Positions 17,427 through 26,046 of a stretch of DNA of 64,000 nt are shown piece by piece. Below the pieces are notes generated by a model. That model searched no databases and had not been told where the DNA came from. It saw only the letters and a list, made by a program, of their open reading frames with translations. A program made the position numbers and the translations under genes. Every line of letters begins with the position of its first letter. The stretch's first letter is position 1. This DNA is from an uncultured Acetatifactor sp. (lineage in GTDB: Bacteria; Bacillota; Clostridia; Lachnospirales; Lachnospiraceae), in the NCBI GenBank assembly GCA_910586485.1, contig CAJUIA010000016.1, forward strand, positions 32,989 through 96,988, in the 5' to 3' direction.

Positions 17427-17864
17427 ATGAAAATAACGATACAGGAGTGTCCGCCGGAAGAGGAAGAAGAGATTATCATCCGCTGCAGAGCGGTGGATGA
17501 GTCTCTGCTGAAGCTGATCTATTCTTTAAGAACAGGGCGGGAAAAGCTGACGGTATCTAAGGAAGATAAGATTTTTCAGGTAAAGCCGTCAGATGTTTAT
17601 TATTTTGAGGCGGTGGATAACAAGGTGTTTGCCTGTCTGGAGAAAGAGGTTTTCGATACGAAAAGCAAGCTTTATGAGCTGGAAAAGCAGTTGGAAAATA
17701 CCGATTTTTTCAGAGCGTCCAAATCTACGATTATCAATCTGGCAAGGGTGAAGAATATCTGTCCGGCATTCAACGGGCGTTTTGAGGTCTGCATGGAAAA
17801 CGGGGAAAAGCTGATTGTATCAAGGCAGTATGTGCCTGACCTGAAGAAGAAGCTGGGGCTTTAG
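17427..17864 (+). CDS. LytTR-domain DNA-binding regulator
   Basis: The 145-aa protein is a short linker plus a LytTR DNA-binding domain (residues about 45-143), seen in DVYYFEAVDNKVFAC, the KSKLYELEKQL helix, FFRASKSTIINL and KLIVSRQYVPDLKKKLGL. There is no receiver domain, so it is not a classical response regulator. Stand-alone LytTR proteins paired with a DUF3021 membrane protein usually control adjacent ABC transporters, which fits this locus. The start follows GGAGGG. Autoregulation is likely but not shown. Confidence 0.92.
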   Translation: MKITIQECPPEEEEEIIIRCRAVDESLLKLIYSLRTGREKLTVSKEDKIFQVKPSDVYYFEAVDNKVFACLEKEVFDTKSKLYELEKQLENTDFFRASKSTIINLARVKNICPAFNGRFEVCMENGEKLIVSRQYVPDLKKKLGL

Positions 17865-17874
17865 GAGGGACGAA

Positions 17875-18366
17875 ATGTTCAAACGAAAAATAGGATTTTT
17901 ATTTAACGTTTTCAGTATGATAACTTCCTGCATGGTGATTGTGGTGGCCTTTTTTACTACGGTGGTGAATCCCACGGAAAGAATTGAAACAGTGACGCTC
18001 TGGCAGATTGTAGCGGTAGCCGGAGTGATTACGCTGCTTTCGCTGATCTATCCCTGGGACAGGTCTATGGGAAAGGCGGAAATCGCGGTGAGAACTGGCA
18101 TCCATTATGTGGCAGTGAATGTAATCGTAATGGCTTCCGGCATTATGTTTCATTGGTATAATCCAAAGGAAACACTGAGTATTTTCGCCATGCTGGTTTC
18201 GATTGCTATTATTTTTGCCGTTGTTTCAGGAATCTCCTGGAGAAAGTCAGCCAAAGACGCAAAGCAGATGAATGAACGACTGCAGAAATACGTGAAAGCG
18301 GCTGAGGAAATACAGGCCGAAGGATCGGAGCCCGAAAGAGCAGATGAAAGAGCAGATAAGGAATAG
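17875..18366 (+). CDS. DUF3021 family membrane protein
   Basis: The 163-aa protein has four predicted membrane helices (about residues 9-29, 41-60, 72-94, 99-121) and a charged C-terminal tail. This is the DUF3021 layout. It starts 10 bases after the LytTR gene with GGAGGG. LytTR-DUF3021 pairs are known, and the membrane partner is thought to modulate the regulator. The tail (EGSEPERADERADKE) contains short repeated acidic units. Confidence 0.83.
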   Translation: MFKRKIGFLFNVFSMITSCMVIVVAFFTTVVNPTERIETVTLWQIVAVAGVITLLSLIYPWDRSMGKAEIAVRTGIHYVAVNVIVMASGIMFHWYNPKETLSIFAMLVSIAIIFAVVSGISWRKSAKDAKQMNERLQKYVKAAEEIQAEGSEPERADERADKE

Positions 18367-18379
18367 ACAAAAAATTCGG

Positions 18380-18408
18380 TTGACAAATTGCTTCCTTCTA
18401 TGTATAAT
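18380..18408 (+). promoter_or_regulatory. Consensus sigma-A promoter of yceD-rpmF
   Basis: TTGACA (18380-18385), exactly 17 bases, and TATAAT (18403-18408) match the consensus at all twelve positions. It faces the DUF177 gene 60 bases downstream. Such strength fits a ribosomal-protein operon. Confidence 0.92.
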
Positions 18409-18467
18409 GAATCAATGTGTGAAGAAAAACCGCACCAGTGTACGACAGGAGTCGGACAGGAGTCGCT

Positions 18468-18992
18468 ATGTTAGTGAATTTATCCGATGTGTTCACATAT
18501 GAGGGCAGACAGGTCAGCATGGAGGTGCCCCTTGAAATGAATGATTTCAGGAGCGGAGCGGGATGCTTTGAGATCCTGGAAAAGACCCCGGTGTCTTTCC
18601 GATTTTCTCATGTGGAGAATGGCAAGGCAAGGGTTGAGGGGAGCGTAAGGCTAAAGTTTAAGACTGTTTGTGACAGATGTCTGCAGGAAGCTTTGACGGA
18701 GCTTGATCTTTCGTTTGACCGGCTTGTAACTTCCCCGGAGGTAACGCCGGATGAAGAGATCATTGATGATTTAAGCTTCATGGAAGGCTACCAGTTGAAT
18801 GCGGAGACTTTTGTGTACAATGAAATCATTGGAAACTGGCCTGCAAAGATTCTGTGCAGGGAAGACTGCAAGGGACTTTGTCCCGTGTGCGGACAGAATC
18901 TGAACGAGAGGGACTGTGGATGCGATACGTTCGTTCCCGACCCGCGAATGGCAGTGATACAAGATATTTTTAACGCGAATAAGGAGGTGTAA
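18468..18992 (+). CDS. yceD: YceD/DUF177 family protein
   Basis: The 174-aa protein belongs to the DUF177 (YceD) family, almost always encoded just before rpmF and linked to 23S rRNA accumulation. It contains the CDRCLQEAL block and a C-terminal zinc-like cluster CREDCKGLCPVCGQNLN followed by DCGCD. The ATG at 18468 follows ACAGGAG; an upstream GTG at 18438 is less likely. Two bases separate its stop from the rpmF start. Confidence 0.9.
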   Translation: MLVNLSDVFTYEGRQVSMEVPLEMNDFRSGAGCFEILEKTPVSFRFSHVENGKARVEGSVRLKFKTVCDRCLQEALTELDLSFDRLVTSPEVTPDEEIIDDLSFMEGYQLNAETFVYNEIIGNWPAKILCREDCKGLCPVCGQNLNERDCGCDTFVPDPRMAVIQDIFNANKEV

Positions 18993-18994
18993 CG

Positions 18995-19174
18995 ATGTCT
19001 ATTTGTCCCAAGAATAAATCTTCCAAAAGCAGAAGAGATAAGAGAAGAGCAAACTGGAAAATGAATGCTCCCACCCTGGTAAAGTGCAGCAAGTGCGGCG
19101 CATTGACGGTGCCCCACAGAGTCTGCAAGGCCTGTGGCTCTTATAACAAGAAGCAGGTCGTAGAGGTAGATTAA
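18995..19174 (+). CDS. rpmF: 50S ribosomal protein L32
   Basis: A 59-aa protein is encoded directly after yceD, with AAGGAGGTG as ribosome site. It starts MSICPKNKSSKSRRDKRRAN and has the four zinc-binding cysteines as CSKC (31-34) and CKAC (44-47), so it is the zinc-binding form of L32. Length and motif order are normal for the family. It is followed by an intrinsic terminator. Confidence 0.97.
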   Translation: MSICPKNKSSKSRRDKRRANWKMNAPTLVKCSKCGALTVPHRVCKACGSYNKKQVVEVD

Positions 19175-19222
19175 AAGGAGCATTTTTGCCGGCTGCGCCG
19201 GCATGTCTGGAAGTTTAAGAAA

Positions 19223-19256
19223 AGTGTCGGCATCGAAAGCTGCCGGCACTCTTTTT
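19223..19256 (+). terminator. Intrinsic terminator after rpmF
   Basis: AGTGTCGGCA (19223-19232) pairs with TGCCGGCACT (19241-19250) with one G-U pair, followed by CTTTTT. It ends the yceD-rpmF transcript before the MATE gene. Confidence 0.88.
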
Positions 19257-19312
19257 CGCATAAAAGCAGAGTCTGCTTGTACGCGAAGCCAGGAAAACAG
19301 GGGAGTTGAAGT

Positions 19313-20692
19313 ATGTTAGAAAAGATAAAAAGTCTGTTCGGGCAGGTGGATATGACGGAAGGAAAGCCCTGGGAGAGGATCGTAGTATTTACGGTGCCCA
19401 TGTTAATCGGCAACATTGCCCAACAGATGTATAATACGGTAGACAGTATTGTGGTGGGAAAGTATGAGGGGGATAATGCCCTGGCGGCGGTGGGGAGCGC
19501 AAGCCCGATTTTTAATCTGCTGCTGGTATTGTTTGTGGGAATTTCTATGGGCGCCGGTATCATGGTTTCTCAGTATTACGGTTCAAAAGACAGGGAAAAT
19601 CTGTCTAAGACCATTGGCAGCACGATCACGCTGACAGCCATAGCATCCATTTTGCTGATGATTGTGGGCACCTTTGCAATCCGTCCGGTGCTGGAGCTTC
19701 TGGATACCCCGGAAAGCATTATTGACTGGTGTACCTCGTATCTGATGATTTTGCTGTGGGGGATTCTCGGACTTGCTTATTATAATATTTTATGCGGGAT
19801 TCTGCGGGGACTGGGGGATTCCCTGTCTGCGCTGGTGTATCTGCTGATTGCCACGGTAATCAATATTGTGCTGGATGTATGGTTTGTGGCCGGACTGCAT
19901 ATGGGTGTTTCCGGCGTGGCGCTGGCCACGGTGATCGCCCAGCTGATTTCTGCCGTGCTGTGCGTGATAAAGCTTAAGAAGATGACGGAGTTTTTTGATT
20001 TTAAGCTTCAATATCTGAAGCCGGAGAAGAAGACCATGATGACGGTGATCCGGCTGGGCCTGCCCTCCGGTATCACGCAGGCTATTTTCTCTTTGGCAAT
20101 GGTGGTGGTGCAGTCTCTGACCAACAGCTTCGGAGAGATGATTATTGCGGCAAACGTTATCATTATGAGGGTGGACGGCTTTGCCATGATGCCGAATTTC
20201 TCTTTCGGCACGGCCATGACCACCTACGCCGGACAGAACGTGGGTGCCAGGCAGATGGACAGGGTAAAGCAGGGCGCCAAGCAGGGTACGCTGATTGCCG
20301 TCTGTACTTCTGCGGTGATCACCGGCTTAATCCTGCTGTTCGGGCCGTATTTGATGGGGATTTTTACGAATACGAAGGAGCTGGCCCAGCTGAGTGCGGA
20401 TATGATGAAAATCCTGGCCGTGGGCTATATCGCCATGGCGGTAACACAAAGTCTGTCCGGGGTCATGCGCGGAGCAGGAGATACGGTAACTCCCATGTGG
20501 ATTTCTCTGGTGACTACGGTGGCTATTCGCGTTCCGCTGGTGTACGGCCTGGTAAACTTAACCAAAACGCCCCAGCTGCCCCAAGGTCGATACGAGAGCT
20601 TGTGGATTTCGCTGCTGTGCGCATGGGTGCTGGGAGCAGTGATTACCTATATATTTTATCGGGTCGGAAGATGGAAGAAAAAGGCGTTGTAA
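19313..20692 (+). CDS. MATE family efflux transporter
   Basis: The 459-aa protein has about twelve membrane helices and MATE signatures such as PMLIGNIAQQMYNTVDSIVVG, the GISMGAGIMVSQYYG block and GAGDTVTPMW. MATE transporters expel cationic drugs or metabolites with Na+ or H+ entry. The gene stands alone between the rpmF terminator and a convergent minus-strand gene. The ATG at 19313 has a weak site (GGGGAGTTGAAGT). Confidence 0.93.
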   Translation: MLEKIKSLFGQVDMTEGKPWERIVVFTVPMLIGNIAQQMYNTVDSIVVGKYEGDNALAAVGSASPIFNLLLVLFVGISMGAGIMVSQYYGSKDRENLSKTIGSTITLTAIASILLMIVGTFAIRPVLELLDTPESIIDWCTSYLMILLWGILGLAYYNILCGILRGLGDSLSALVYLLIATVINIVLDVWFVAGLHMGVSGVALATVIAQLISAVLCVIKLKKMTEFFDFKLQYLKPEKKTMMTVIRLGLPSGITQAIFSLAMVVVQSLTNSFGEMIIAANVIIMRVDGFAMMPNFSFGTAMTTYAGQNVGARQMDRVKQGAKQGTLIAVCTSAVITGLILLFGPYLMGIFTNTKELAQLSADMMKILAVGYIAMAVTQSLSGVMRGAGDTVTPMWISLVTTVAIRVPLVYGLVNLTKTPQLPQGRYESLWISLLCAWVLGAVITYIFYRVGRWKKKAL

Positions 20693-20748
20693 TTTTCCGG
20701 CTCCGAAGCAGATACTTTTATCAATGCGGCTGAGCTGTTGCGAACTGA

Positions 20749-22797
20749 CTACTTGGTTTTTGCAAGAATCTCTTCAATATTGTACACAAGATCCAGATTA
20801 TAATTGTCATACATGCGGCAATAGTTGGCAATGATGCGTTCCGCGATCATATGCCCGTTTTCCCGGTTGCTGTCAATCATGATAACCACCTGCTGAGAGC
20901 TGCTGTAGCGGGAGGTAACGTCTCCCTTTCGCAGGGAGCCTACAATACAGCGCTCCAGAACATCCATAGCGTCATTCAAGTCGCTGATCTCCATGGTGCC
21001 ATGAATATTTTCGGTGATGGAAAACAGGATAATCTGCGCATCCTTTTTATTACGGCTTAAGCTGCGAGCGATCAGGCGGTATATTTTTTCAAAATTGCCA
21101 TAATCCACGGAATAAGCGCCCATTGCGGGAGCTTCTTCCGTCAGGTGGCTCTTTAACTGCGCAATGTCAATCTGAAAGCCCTTGTTCTGACTTTCGCTGA
21201 AGGCCTCAGAATCCCGCTGCAGAAGCTGGTAAGAATTTTTGCCGTTGTTTTTTACGTGGTAAAGGGCCTTATCACATTGTTGAAGCAGATTCTTGCATCG
21301 CTCCCGTGGATTTTTAGAGCAGGAGATTCCGATAGAGACCGAAATCCTATGGTCCGTATCAATGTCGCTGATTGCTTTTTGAAAATCTGCCAGAATAGAT
21401 TTTGCCACGTCCGCGATCCATTCTTCCGTCCGTTCGTTGGGATAAAATATGGCAAATTCGTCTCCGCTGATACGGCACAAAAGGGAATCCGCCTCCGCAT
21501 GAGACCGAATGGTGTCCGCCAAGCGGCAGATGATATGATCTCCGGCAATATGTCCGTAATTCTTATTGACATATAAAAAATTATCTACGTCCATCAAAAA
21601 CATGACGCCGCGGTTTAAGGAATTATCCAGATACGCATTTACCTGATCTTCAAAGGACTTGCGAATGAGAAGGCCGGTCAGGAAATCCACATCCTTTTGT
21701 TTATGAATATCCGTTTCTGTTTTCCGGCAGACCTCTACTATGAAAGCGTCTGCTTCGTTTGTCTTTTTCTGTTCTGCTTCCTCTTCGAATTCAAACTGAG
21801 GAAAATCCGTAAATTCAAAACCGCTTTGAATAATTTCCAGAAAAACGTCCGTTAAATACGGATCAAACTGTGTGCCGCGTCCTTTTTTTAACTCATTTAC
21901 GGCGTAATCCGTAACCTGTGCTTTTTCGTAAATGCGGTTGGAGGTGATGGCGTCGTAGGCATCGGCAATTCCGATAATCCGCGCCACATAAGGAATATCG
22001 TCTCCTTTTAATCCGCAGGGATAGCCCTTGCCGTCGTAGCGCTCATGATGGTATTTAGCGCCGTCGCAGATCTGCGGAACCATGGTGATGGGACGCAGAA
22101 TATTGGCGCCCATGGTGGTATGATTACGTATCAGGCGGTATTCTTCATCTGTCAGTTTGACGGGTTTATTGAGGATGGTGTCGGGAATGCCGATCTTGCC
22201 AATATCGTGCATCAGCGCAGTATAGTACAGATTCAGGCAGTCCTGTTTGGACCAGGCTAATCTTTTCGCCATGGCAAGACAGTATTGGGCGACGCGTACC
22301 GAATGCCCTTTGGTATAGCGGTCTTTTGCGTCTACCGCATATGTAATCGTGGTGATGGACTGGATAAAAATTTTCTGAATTTCATCAGCTTTTGCTTCAA
22401 CCAGCTGCTCTAAGTGTTTACGCAGATCCTCCAGTTCCAGAATGCGGGCAATGCGGCTTTGCATGATCAGGGGGGCAAAAGGCTTTGTAATATAGTCCAT
22501 GGCGCCCATTTCAAAGCCCATAAGTTCACTTTCCTGCTTTGTGTCCGCAGTCAGAAAAATAACGGGAATTTTCTTTAATTCCGAACTGTCTCTCATGCGT
22601 CTGAAGACGGCGTATCCGTCCATCTGCGGCATATTAATATCCAAAAGAACCAGATCGGGAGGCACAAGGCGCATCTGATCCAGCGCCTCCTGTCCCTGCT
22701 CAAACAGGGCAACCCTGTAAGAACCGATCAAAACACCCTCTGCATGTTTTAAAATGGTTTTGGAATCATCTATGATATAGATAAGCTTTTTATCCAT
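20749..22797 (-). CDS. Response regulator with HD-GYP and GGDEF domains
   Basis: The 682-aa protein has a receiver domain (residues 5-122, phospho-acceptor D53), an HD-GYP phosphodiesterase domain (about 145-330, HD at 196-197 and GYP at 257-259) and a GGDEF cyclase-like domain (about 365-530) whose signature is SGDEF at 443-447. Residues about 550-682 look like a second, degenerate GGDEF-type fold without the catalytic loop. It could both make and break cyclic di-GMP, or be mainly a phosphodiesterase. No histidine kinase is adjacent. It has its own promoter and a GGGGGG-type ribosome site. Confidence 0.9.
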   Translation of the reverse strand: MDKKLIYIIDDSKTILKHAEGVLIGSYRVALFEQGQEALDQMRLVPPDLVLLDINMPQMDGYAVFRRMRDSSELKKIPVIFLTADTKQESELMGFEMGAMDYITKPFAPLIMQSRIARILELEDLRKHLEQLVEAKADEIQKIFIQSITTITYAVDAKDRYTKGHSVRVAQYCLAMAKRLAWSKQDCLNLYYTALMHDIGKIGIPDTILNKPVKLTDEEYRLIRNHTTMGANILRPITMVPQICDGAKYHHERYDGKGYPCGLKGDDIPYVARIIGIADAYDAITSNRIYEKAQVTDYAVNELKKGRGTQFDPYLTDVFLEIIQSGFEFTDFPQFEFEEEAEQKKTNEADAFIVEVCRKTETDIHKQKDVDFLTGLLIRKSFEDQVNAYLDNSLNRGVMFLMDVDNFLYVNKNYGHIAGDHIICRLADTIRSHAEADSLLCRISGDEFAIFYPNERTEEWIADVAKSILADFQKAISDIDTDHRISVSIGISCSKNPRERCKNLLQQCDKALYHVKNNGKNSYQLLQRDSEAFSESQNKGFQIDIAQLKSHLTEEAPAMGAYSVDYGNFEKIYRLIARSLSRNKKDAQIILFSITENIHGTMEISDLNDAMDVLERCIVGSLRKGDVTSRYSSSQQVVIMIDSNRENGHMIAERIIANYCRMYDNYNLDLVYNIEEILAKTK

Positions 22798-22827
22798 AAG
22801 GCCCCCCTGTTTGTCTATTTAAATACT

Positions 22828-22856
22828 ATTATATTAGAAAACGGACTTTTTTTCAA
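22828..22856 (-). promoter_or_regulatory. Sigma-A promoter of the HD-GYP/GGDEF gene
   Basis: On the minus strand TTGAAA (22851-22856), 17 bases, then TATAAT (22828-22833). It lies about 30 bases before the ATG at 22797. Confidence 0.8.
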
Positions 22857-22918
22857 TCCCAACTGAGACCGAATTGCTTTATGTTACCGACGCCGAAGGC
22901 AATGAAATTACAGAGTAG
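22853..22918 (+). pseudogene. Possible C-terminal remnant of a YD-repeat protein
   Basis: One frame reads SIPTETELLYVTDAEGNEITE and a TAG stop at 22916-22918. The end resembles the C-terminus of the next gene, which finishes RELDADGNEIVND. There is no start codon or ribosome site for this piece. It may be a leftover of a duplicated or deleted repeat-protein gene, or chance. Confidence 0.3.
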
Positions 22919-23039
22919 CGGAAACTGCCGTTTACACCTTCCTTTTGCCCGCTCACGCCGAATTTGGTGATTTGGTGTCTTGGGATGTTAATATAAAATG
23001 GCACTACAAAAACCATAGCAGGGTGAAAGGAAGAAAAAA

Positions 23040-24443
23040 ATGAACAAAAAAGGGAAAAATCTTGCCGTTAAGGCAAGGCGTATTGCAGCGGCAGGACTGG
23101 CAGGCTGTCTGATTTTCGGGGTGAGCGCCCAGGCAAATGCAGCGATGCTTAAAAGTGTTTTTGACGAGCATTATTATGCGGATACTTACGGGGACCTGAA
23201 GGAGGCCTACGGCTATGACAGGGAAGCGCTCTGGGAGCATTATATCACCTTCGGACTGCAGGAAGGCAGGAGCATGAATAGCCTGATTAATGTGGCGAAG
23301 TACCGGGAGCTGTATGCGGACTTAAACGAAGCCTTCGGTGATGACTGGGATGCTTATCTGAATCATTTTCTGACGCTGGGCGCAAAGGAAGGGCGGAGCG
23401 CAGGGGTTGATTTTGACGCGCTGGACTATGCCGCAAGATATGAGGATCTGCGACAGGCCTTCGGAGAGGATGTGCTTGCCCTTTGGCAGCATTACCGTGA
23501 TTACGGAGCGGCGGAGCATCGGGAAGCCAGAGACAGTCAGGTAGTAGCGGCGGAAAAAGAGGCGGAGGAAGCGGCCAGAAGGGCAGCAGAAGCTCAGGAA
23601 CCTGCTGAAAGTCAAAAGCCTGGGGAGAGTCAGAAACCGGGGGATAGCCAGAAGCCTGGGGAAAGCCAGACGCCGGGAACAGACGGCTCGTATACGGAGC
23701 GGGAAGATTTCGAGGACGGTACCTATGCGATCACGGAGTATGACAGCGAGGGGAAGGAACTTAAGGTTACGGGGTATAATGCCGATGGCAGTCCCAAATA
23801 TTATGAAACATATGAATATGACAGCAACGGCAGACAGATCAGGTCTCACTATTGGAATGTGGACGGAAGTCTGGATTTTTACGTTTCTTTAGAATATGAC
23901 GACGCAGGGAATTTGATAAAGTCCACGCTGGATTATGCAGACGGCTCGCGTTTCGTCATTGTATATGACGGTACAACAGGAAAAGAAATCAAAACGGAAT
24001 CTTATGATGAAGACGGAAATCTGATCCTTACAATCGAAGAAGAATACGACGCGGATGGGAATAAGAAGACGCAGAAGATTTCCTATCCGGACGGTCGTTA
24101 CGCTGTGGCTGAATTTGATGCGGCCGAGAATGTCATAAGAAGAATCAGCTATAACGCAGACGGCAGTTATGTCAGGATTGAGTATGACATTGCAATCAAA
24201 AAGCCGGTTGAAAGTTATTTTTATGATGGGGACGGAAATCTGGAGTTTTATACAAAAACAGCATACGACGATAACGGGAATTCCATTAAGACCGAGCATT
24301 ACGGTGCGGATGACAGTCTGGACTTTTACATCGTATATGACTATGACGAGAATGGAAAGGTCAGTAAGGAAACCTGGTATAATGCTGACGGTACGGTAAA
24401 ACGCGAGCTTGACGCTGACGGAAATGAAATTGTAAATGACTGA
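23040..24443 (+). CDS. Secreted repeat protein with YG-type and YD-like repeats
   Basis: The 467-aa protein has a signal peptide (residues 1-35, cleavage near ANAAML). Three helical repeats of about 40 residues follow (38-160), each of the form YYxDxYxDLxxAFGxDxxxLxxHYxxxGxxEGR. Then comes a proline-rich linker of four SQKPGE-type units (about 190-215) and some ten YD-like units (about 220-467) with the pattern YDxxGNxIKxxxYxADGS. No catalytic motif is visible. It is probably an exported surface or matrix protein of the kind common in Lachnospiraceae. A second YD-like protein is at 59281. The GGTGAAAGG site precedes the ATG. Confidence 0.78.
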   Translation: MNKKGKNLAVKARRIAAAGLAGCLIFGVSAQANAAMLKSVFDEHYYADTYGDLKEAYGYDREALWEHYITFGLQEGRSMNSLINVAKYRELYADLNEAFGDDWDAYLNHFLTLGAKEGRSAGVDFDALDYAARYEDLRQAFGEDVLALWQHYRDYGAAEHREARDSQVVAAEKEAEEAARRAAEAQEPAESQKPGESQKPGDSQKPGESQTPGTDGSYTEREDFEDGTYAITEYDSEGKELKVTGYNADGSPKYYETYEYDSNGRQIRSHYWNVDGSLDFYVSLEYDDAGNLIKSTLDYADGSRFVIVYDGTTGKEIKTESYDEDGNLILTIEEEYDADGNKKTQKISYPDGRYAVAEFDAAENVIRRISYNADGSYVRIEYDIAIKKPVESYFYDGDGNLEFYTKTAYDDNGNSIKTEHYGADDSLDFYIVYDYDENGKVSKETWYNADGTVKRELDADGNEIVND

Positions 24444-24513
24444 TAGCAGATCTGCATAAGCTGTCTGGGAGTTTCAGATGTAATTAACGGCTGTTTTGAA
24501 AAGCCATAAGATT

Positions 24514-24565
24514 AAAAAGGGACATTTTTGGCGGGGGATGATACCCTGAAAAGATGTCTCTTTTT
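24514..24565 (+). terminator. Intrinsic terminator after the repeat-protein gene
   Basis: AAAAAGGGACAT (24514-24525) pairs with ATGTCTCTTTTT (24554-24565) with one wobble pair and a 28-base loop. The 3' arm supplies the T-run. Confidence 0.8.
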
Positions 24566-24650
24566 ATGCAAGATTTTTTGCTTGCTTTTTGGATGTCTAT
24601 CTATTATAGTTAGATAAGATGCGGACTCTTCGTAGGGGAGGATGAAGGCA

Positions 24651-25661
24651 ATGGAAAATACGGTTAATGTGGCAGTGGACGCCATGGGCGGTGATAATGC
24701 TCCGCTTGAGATTGTTAAGGGCGCAGTGGAAGCCGTAAACGAGGATAAGCGTGTAAGGGTGTTTCTGGTGGGCAGGGAGCCTGCCATCAGGGAAGAGTTG
24801 AAAAAGTATACATACAATGAAGAGCAGGTGGAAGTTGTACATGCGGAAGAAATGATCGAGACGGGCGAGCCTCCGGTAATGGCCATCCGCAGGAAGAAGG
24901 AGTCTTCGATCGTAAAGGCCATGTATCTGGTAAAGGAAGGGCAGTGTGATGCCTTTGTGTCCGCGGGCAGCACCGGCGCTGTGCTGGTGGGCGGACAGGT
25001 GATTGTGGGAAGGATTAAGGGGGTGGAGAGGCCGCCCTTGGCGCCCATCATTCCCAATGCAGGCGGCGTCAGCCTTCTGCTGGACTGCGGGGCTAATGTA
25101 GATGCCAGACCTTCTCAGCTGCTGCAGTTTGCAAAGATGGGAAGCATTTATATGGAAAGCGTTCTGGGAGTGAAAAATCCTCGTGTGGGCCTTGTCAACA
25201 TTGGAGTGGAGGAAGAAAAGGGCAATGCCCTGACAAAGGAAACTTATCCCCTGCTTTTAAATTGTCCCGAAATTAATTTTGTGGGAAACGTGGAAGCCAG
25301 GGACATCCCTGCCGGTGTGGCGGACGTGCTGGTCTGCGAGGCCTTTGCGGGCAATATTGTTTTGAAGATGCTGGAGGGTGTCAGCAGCGTGCTGGTAAAG
25401 AAAATCAGAGACGGCATGATGAGCAGCCTGCGCAGCAAGATTGGTGGGTTTTTGGTAAAACCGGCATTAAAGAAGACCTTAAAGGCGTTCAGCACCGAAG
25501 AGTACGGGGGAGCGCCGCTGCTGGGCTTAAACGGGCTTGTGGTGAAGACTCACGGAAGCAGCAAGGCCATTGAAATTCGACATTCCATCCTTCAATGTAT
25601 CGCATTCAAGGAGCAGAATATAAATGAAAAAATAAAGGAACAGATTGTTCTGGAAGATTAA
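24651..25661 (+). CDS. plsX: Phosphate acyltransferase PlsX
   Basis: PlsX makes acyl-phosphate from acyl-ACP for phospholipid synthesis at the membrane. The 336-aa protein starts NVAVDAMGGDNAP and has the SAGSTGAVL, LLDCGANVD and NIGVEEEKGN blocks. The ATG at 24651 is chosen because GGGGAGG lies 9 bases upstream; an ATG at 24642 touches the ribosome site. acpP follows 22 bases after it. The acyl-phosphate user PlsY is encoded at 52403. Confidence 0.96.
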   Translation: MENTVNVAVDAMGGDNAPLEIVKGAVEAVNEDKRVRVFLVGREPAIREELKKYTYNEEQVEVVHAEEMIETGEPPVMAIRRKKESSIVKAMYLVKEGQCDAFVSAGSTGAVLVGGQVIVGRIKGVERPPLAPIIPNAGGVSLLLDCGANVDARPSQLLQFAKMGSIYMESVLGVKNPRVGLVNIGVEEEKGNALTKETYPLLLNCPEINFVGNVEARDIPAGVADVLVCEAFAGNIVLKMLEGVSSVLVKKIRDGMMSSLRSKIGGFLVKPALKKTLKAFSTEEYGGAPLLGLNGLVVKTHGSSKAIEIRHSILQCIAFKEQNINEKIKEQIVLED

Positions 25662-25683
25662 AAGAGAAGGAGACAATAACGGT

Positions 25684-25914
25684 ATGGAATTCGAAAAGTT
25701 GAAGCAGGTAATCGCGGAAGTTTTAAATGTGGATCCGGATGAGATCACCATGGAGACCACTTTTTTGGATGATCTGGGAGCAGACTCACTGGATGTATTT
25801 CAGATTGTTATGGGGATCGAGGAAACCTTTGATATTGAGATTCCGGCGGATAAGGCGGAAAAAATTACAACTGTTGAGGAAGCGGTGGAACTGATCAAGA
25901 ATGCCTTAAATTAG
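25684..25914 (+). CDS. acpP: Acyl carrier protein
   Basis: The 76-aa acidic protein carries the phosphopantetheine serine S35 in LGADSLDVFQIV. It carries acyl chains for fatty acid and phospholipid synthesis. The ATG at 25684 follows AGAAGGAG. A TTG further upstream, at 25645, lies within plsX and is rejected. It is co-transcribed with plsX; rnc follows after a weak hairpin. Confidence 0.96.
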   Translation: MEFEKLKQVIAEVLNVDPDEITMETTFLDDLGADSLDVFQIVMGIEETFDIEIPADKAEKITTVEEAVELIKNALN

Positions 25915-25946
25915 GAATAGACATCGTTTCATATTGATTTCAATAG

Positions 25947-25981
25947 GAGCAGTACGTCTTAAGCGGACTGCTCTTTGTTTT
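25947..25981 (+). terminator. Weak hairpin between acpP and rnc
   Basis: GAGCAGT (25947-25953) pairs with ACTGCTC (25967-25973) and TTTGTTTT follows. The stem is short and the loop long, so it may only reduce readthrough from the abundant acpP message into rnc. Confidence 0.6.
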
Positions 25982-26046
25982 GAGGCCAATGCCGGCGTAT
26001 AAATGAGATACAAAGCGCTGTCGGCCGGGCGAAAGTGAGAGGAAGA

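Noticed and set aside
23600..23690. Direct repeats in the proline-rich linker taken as a CRISPR-like array
   Set aside because: They are in-frame codon repeats inside a coding gene, short and without unique spacers.
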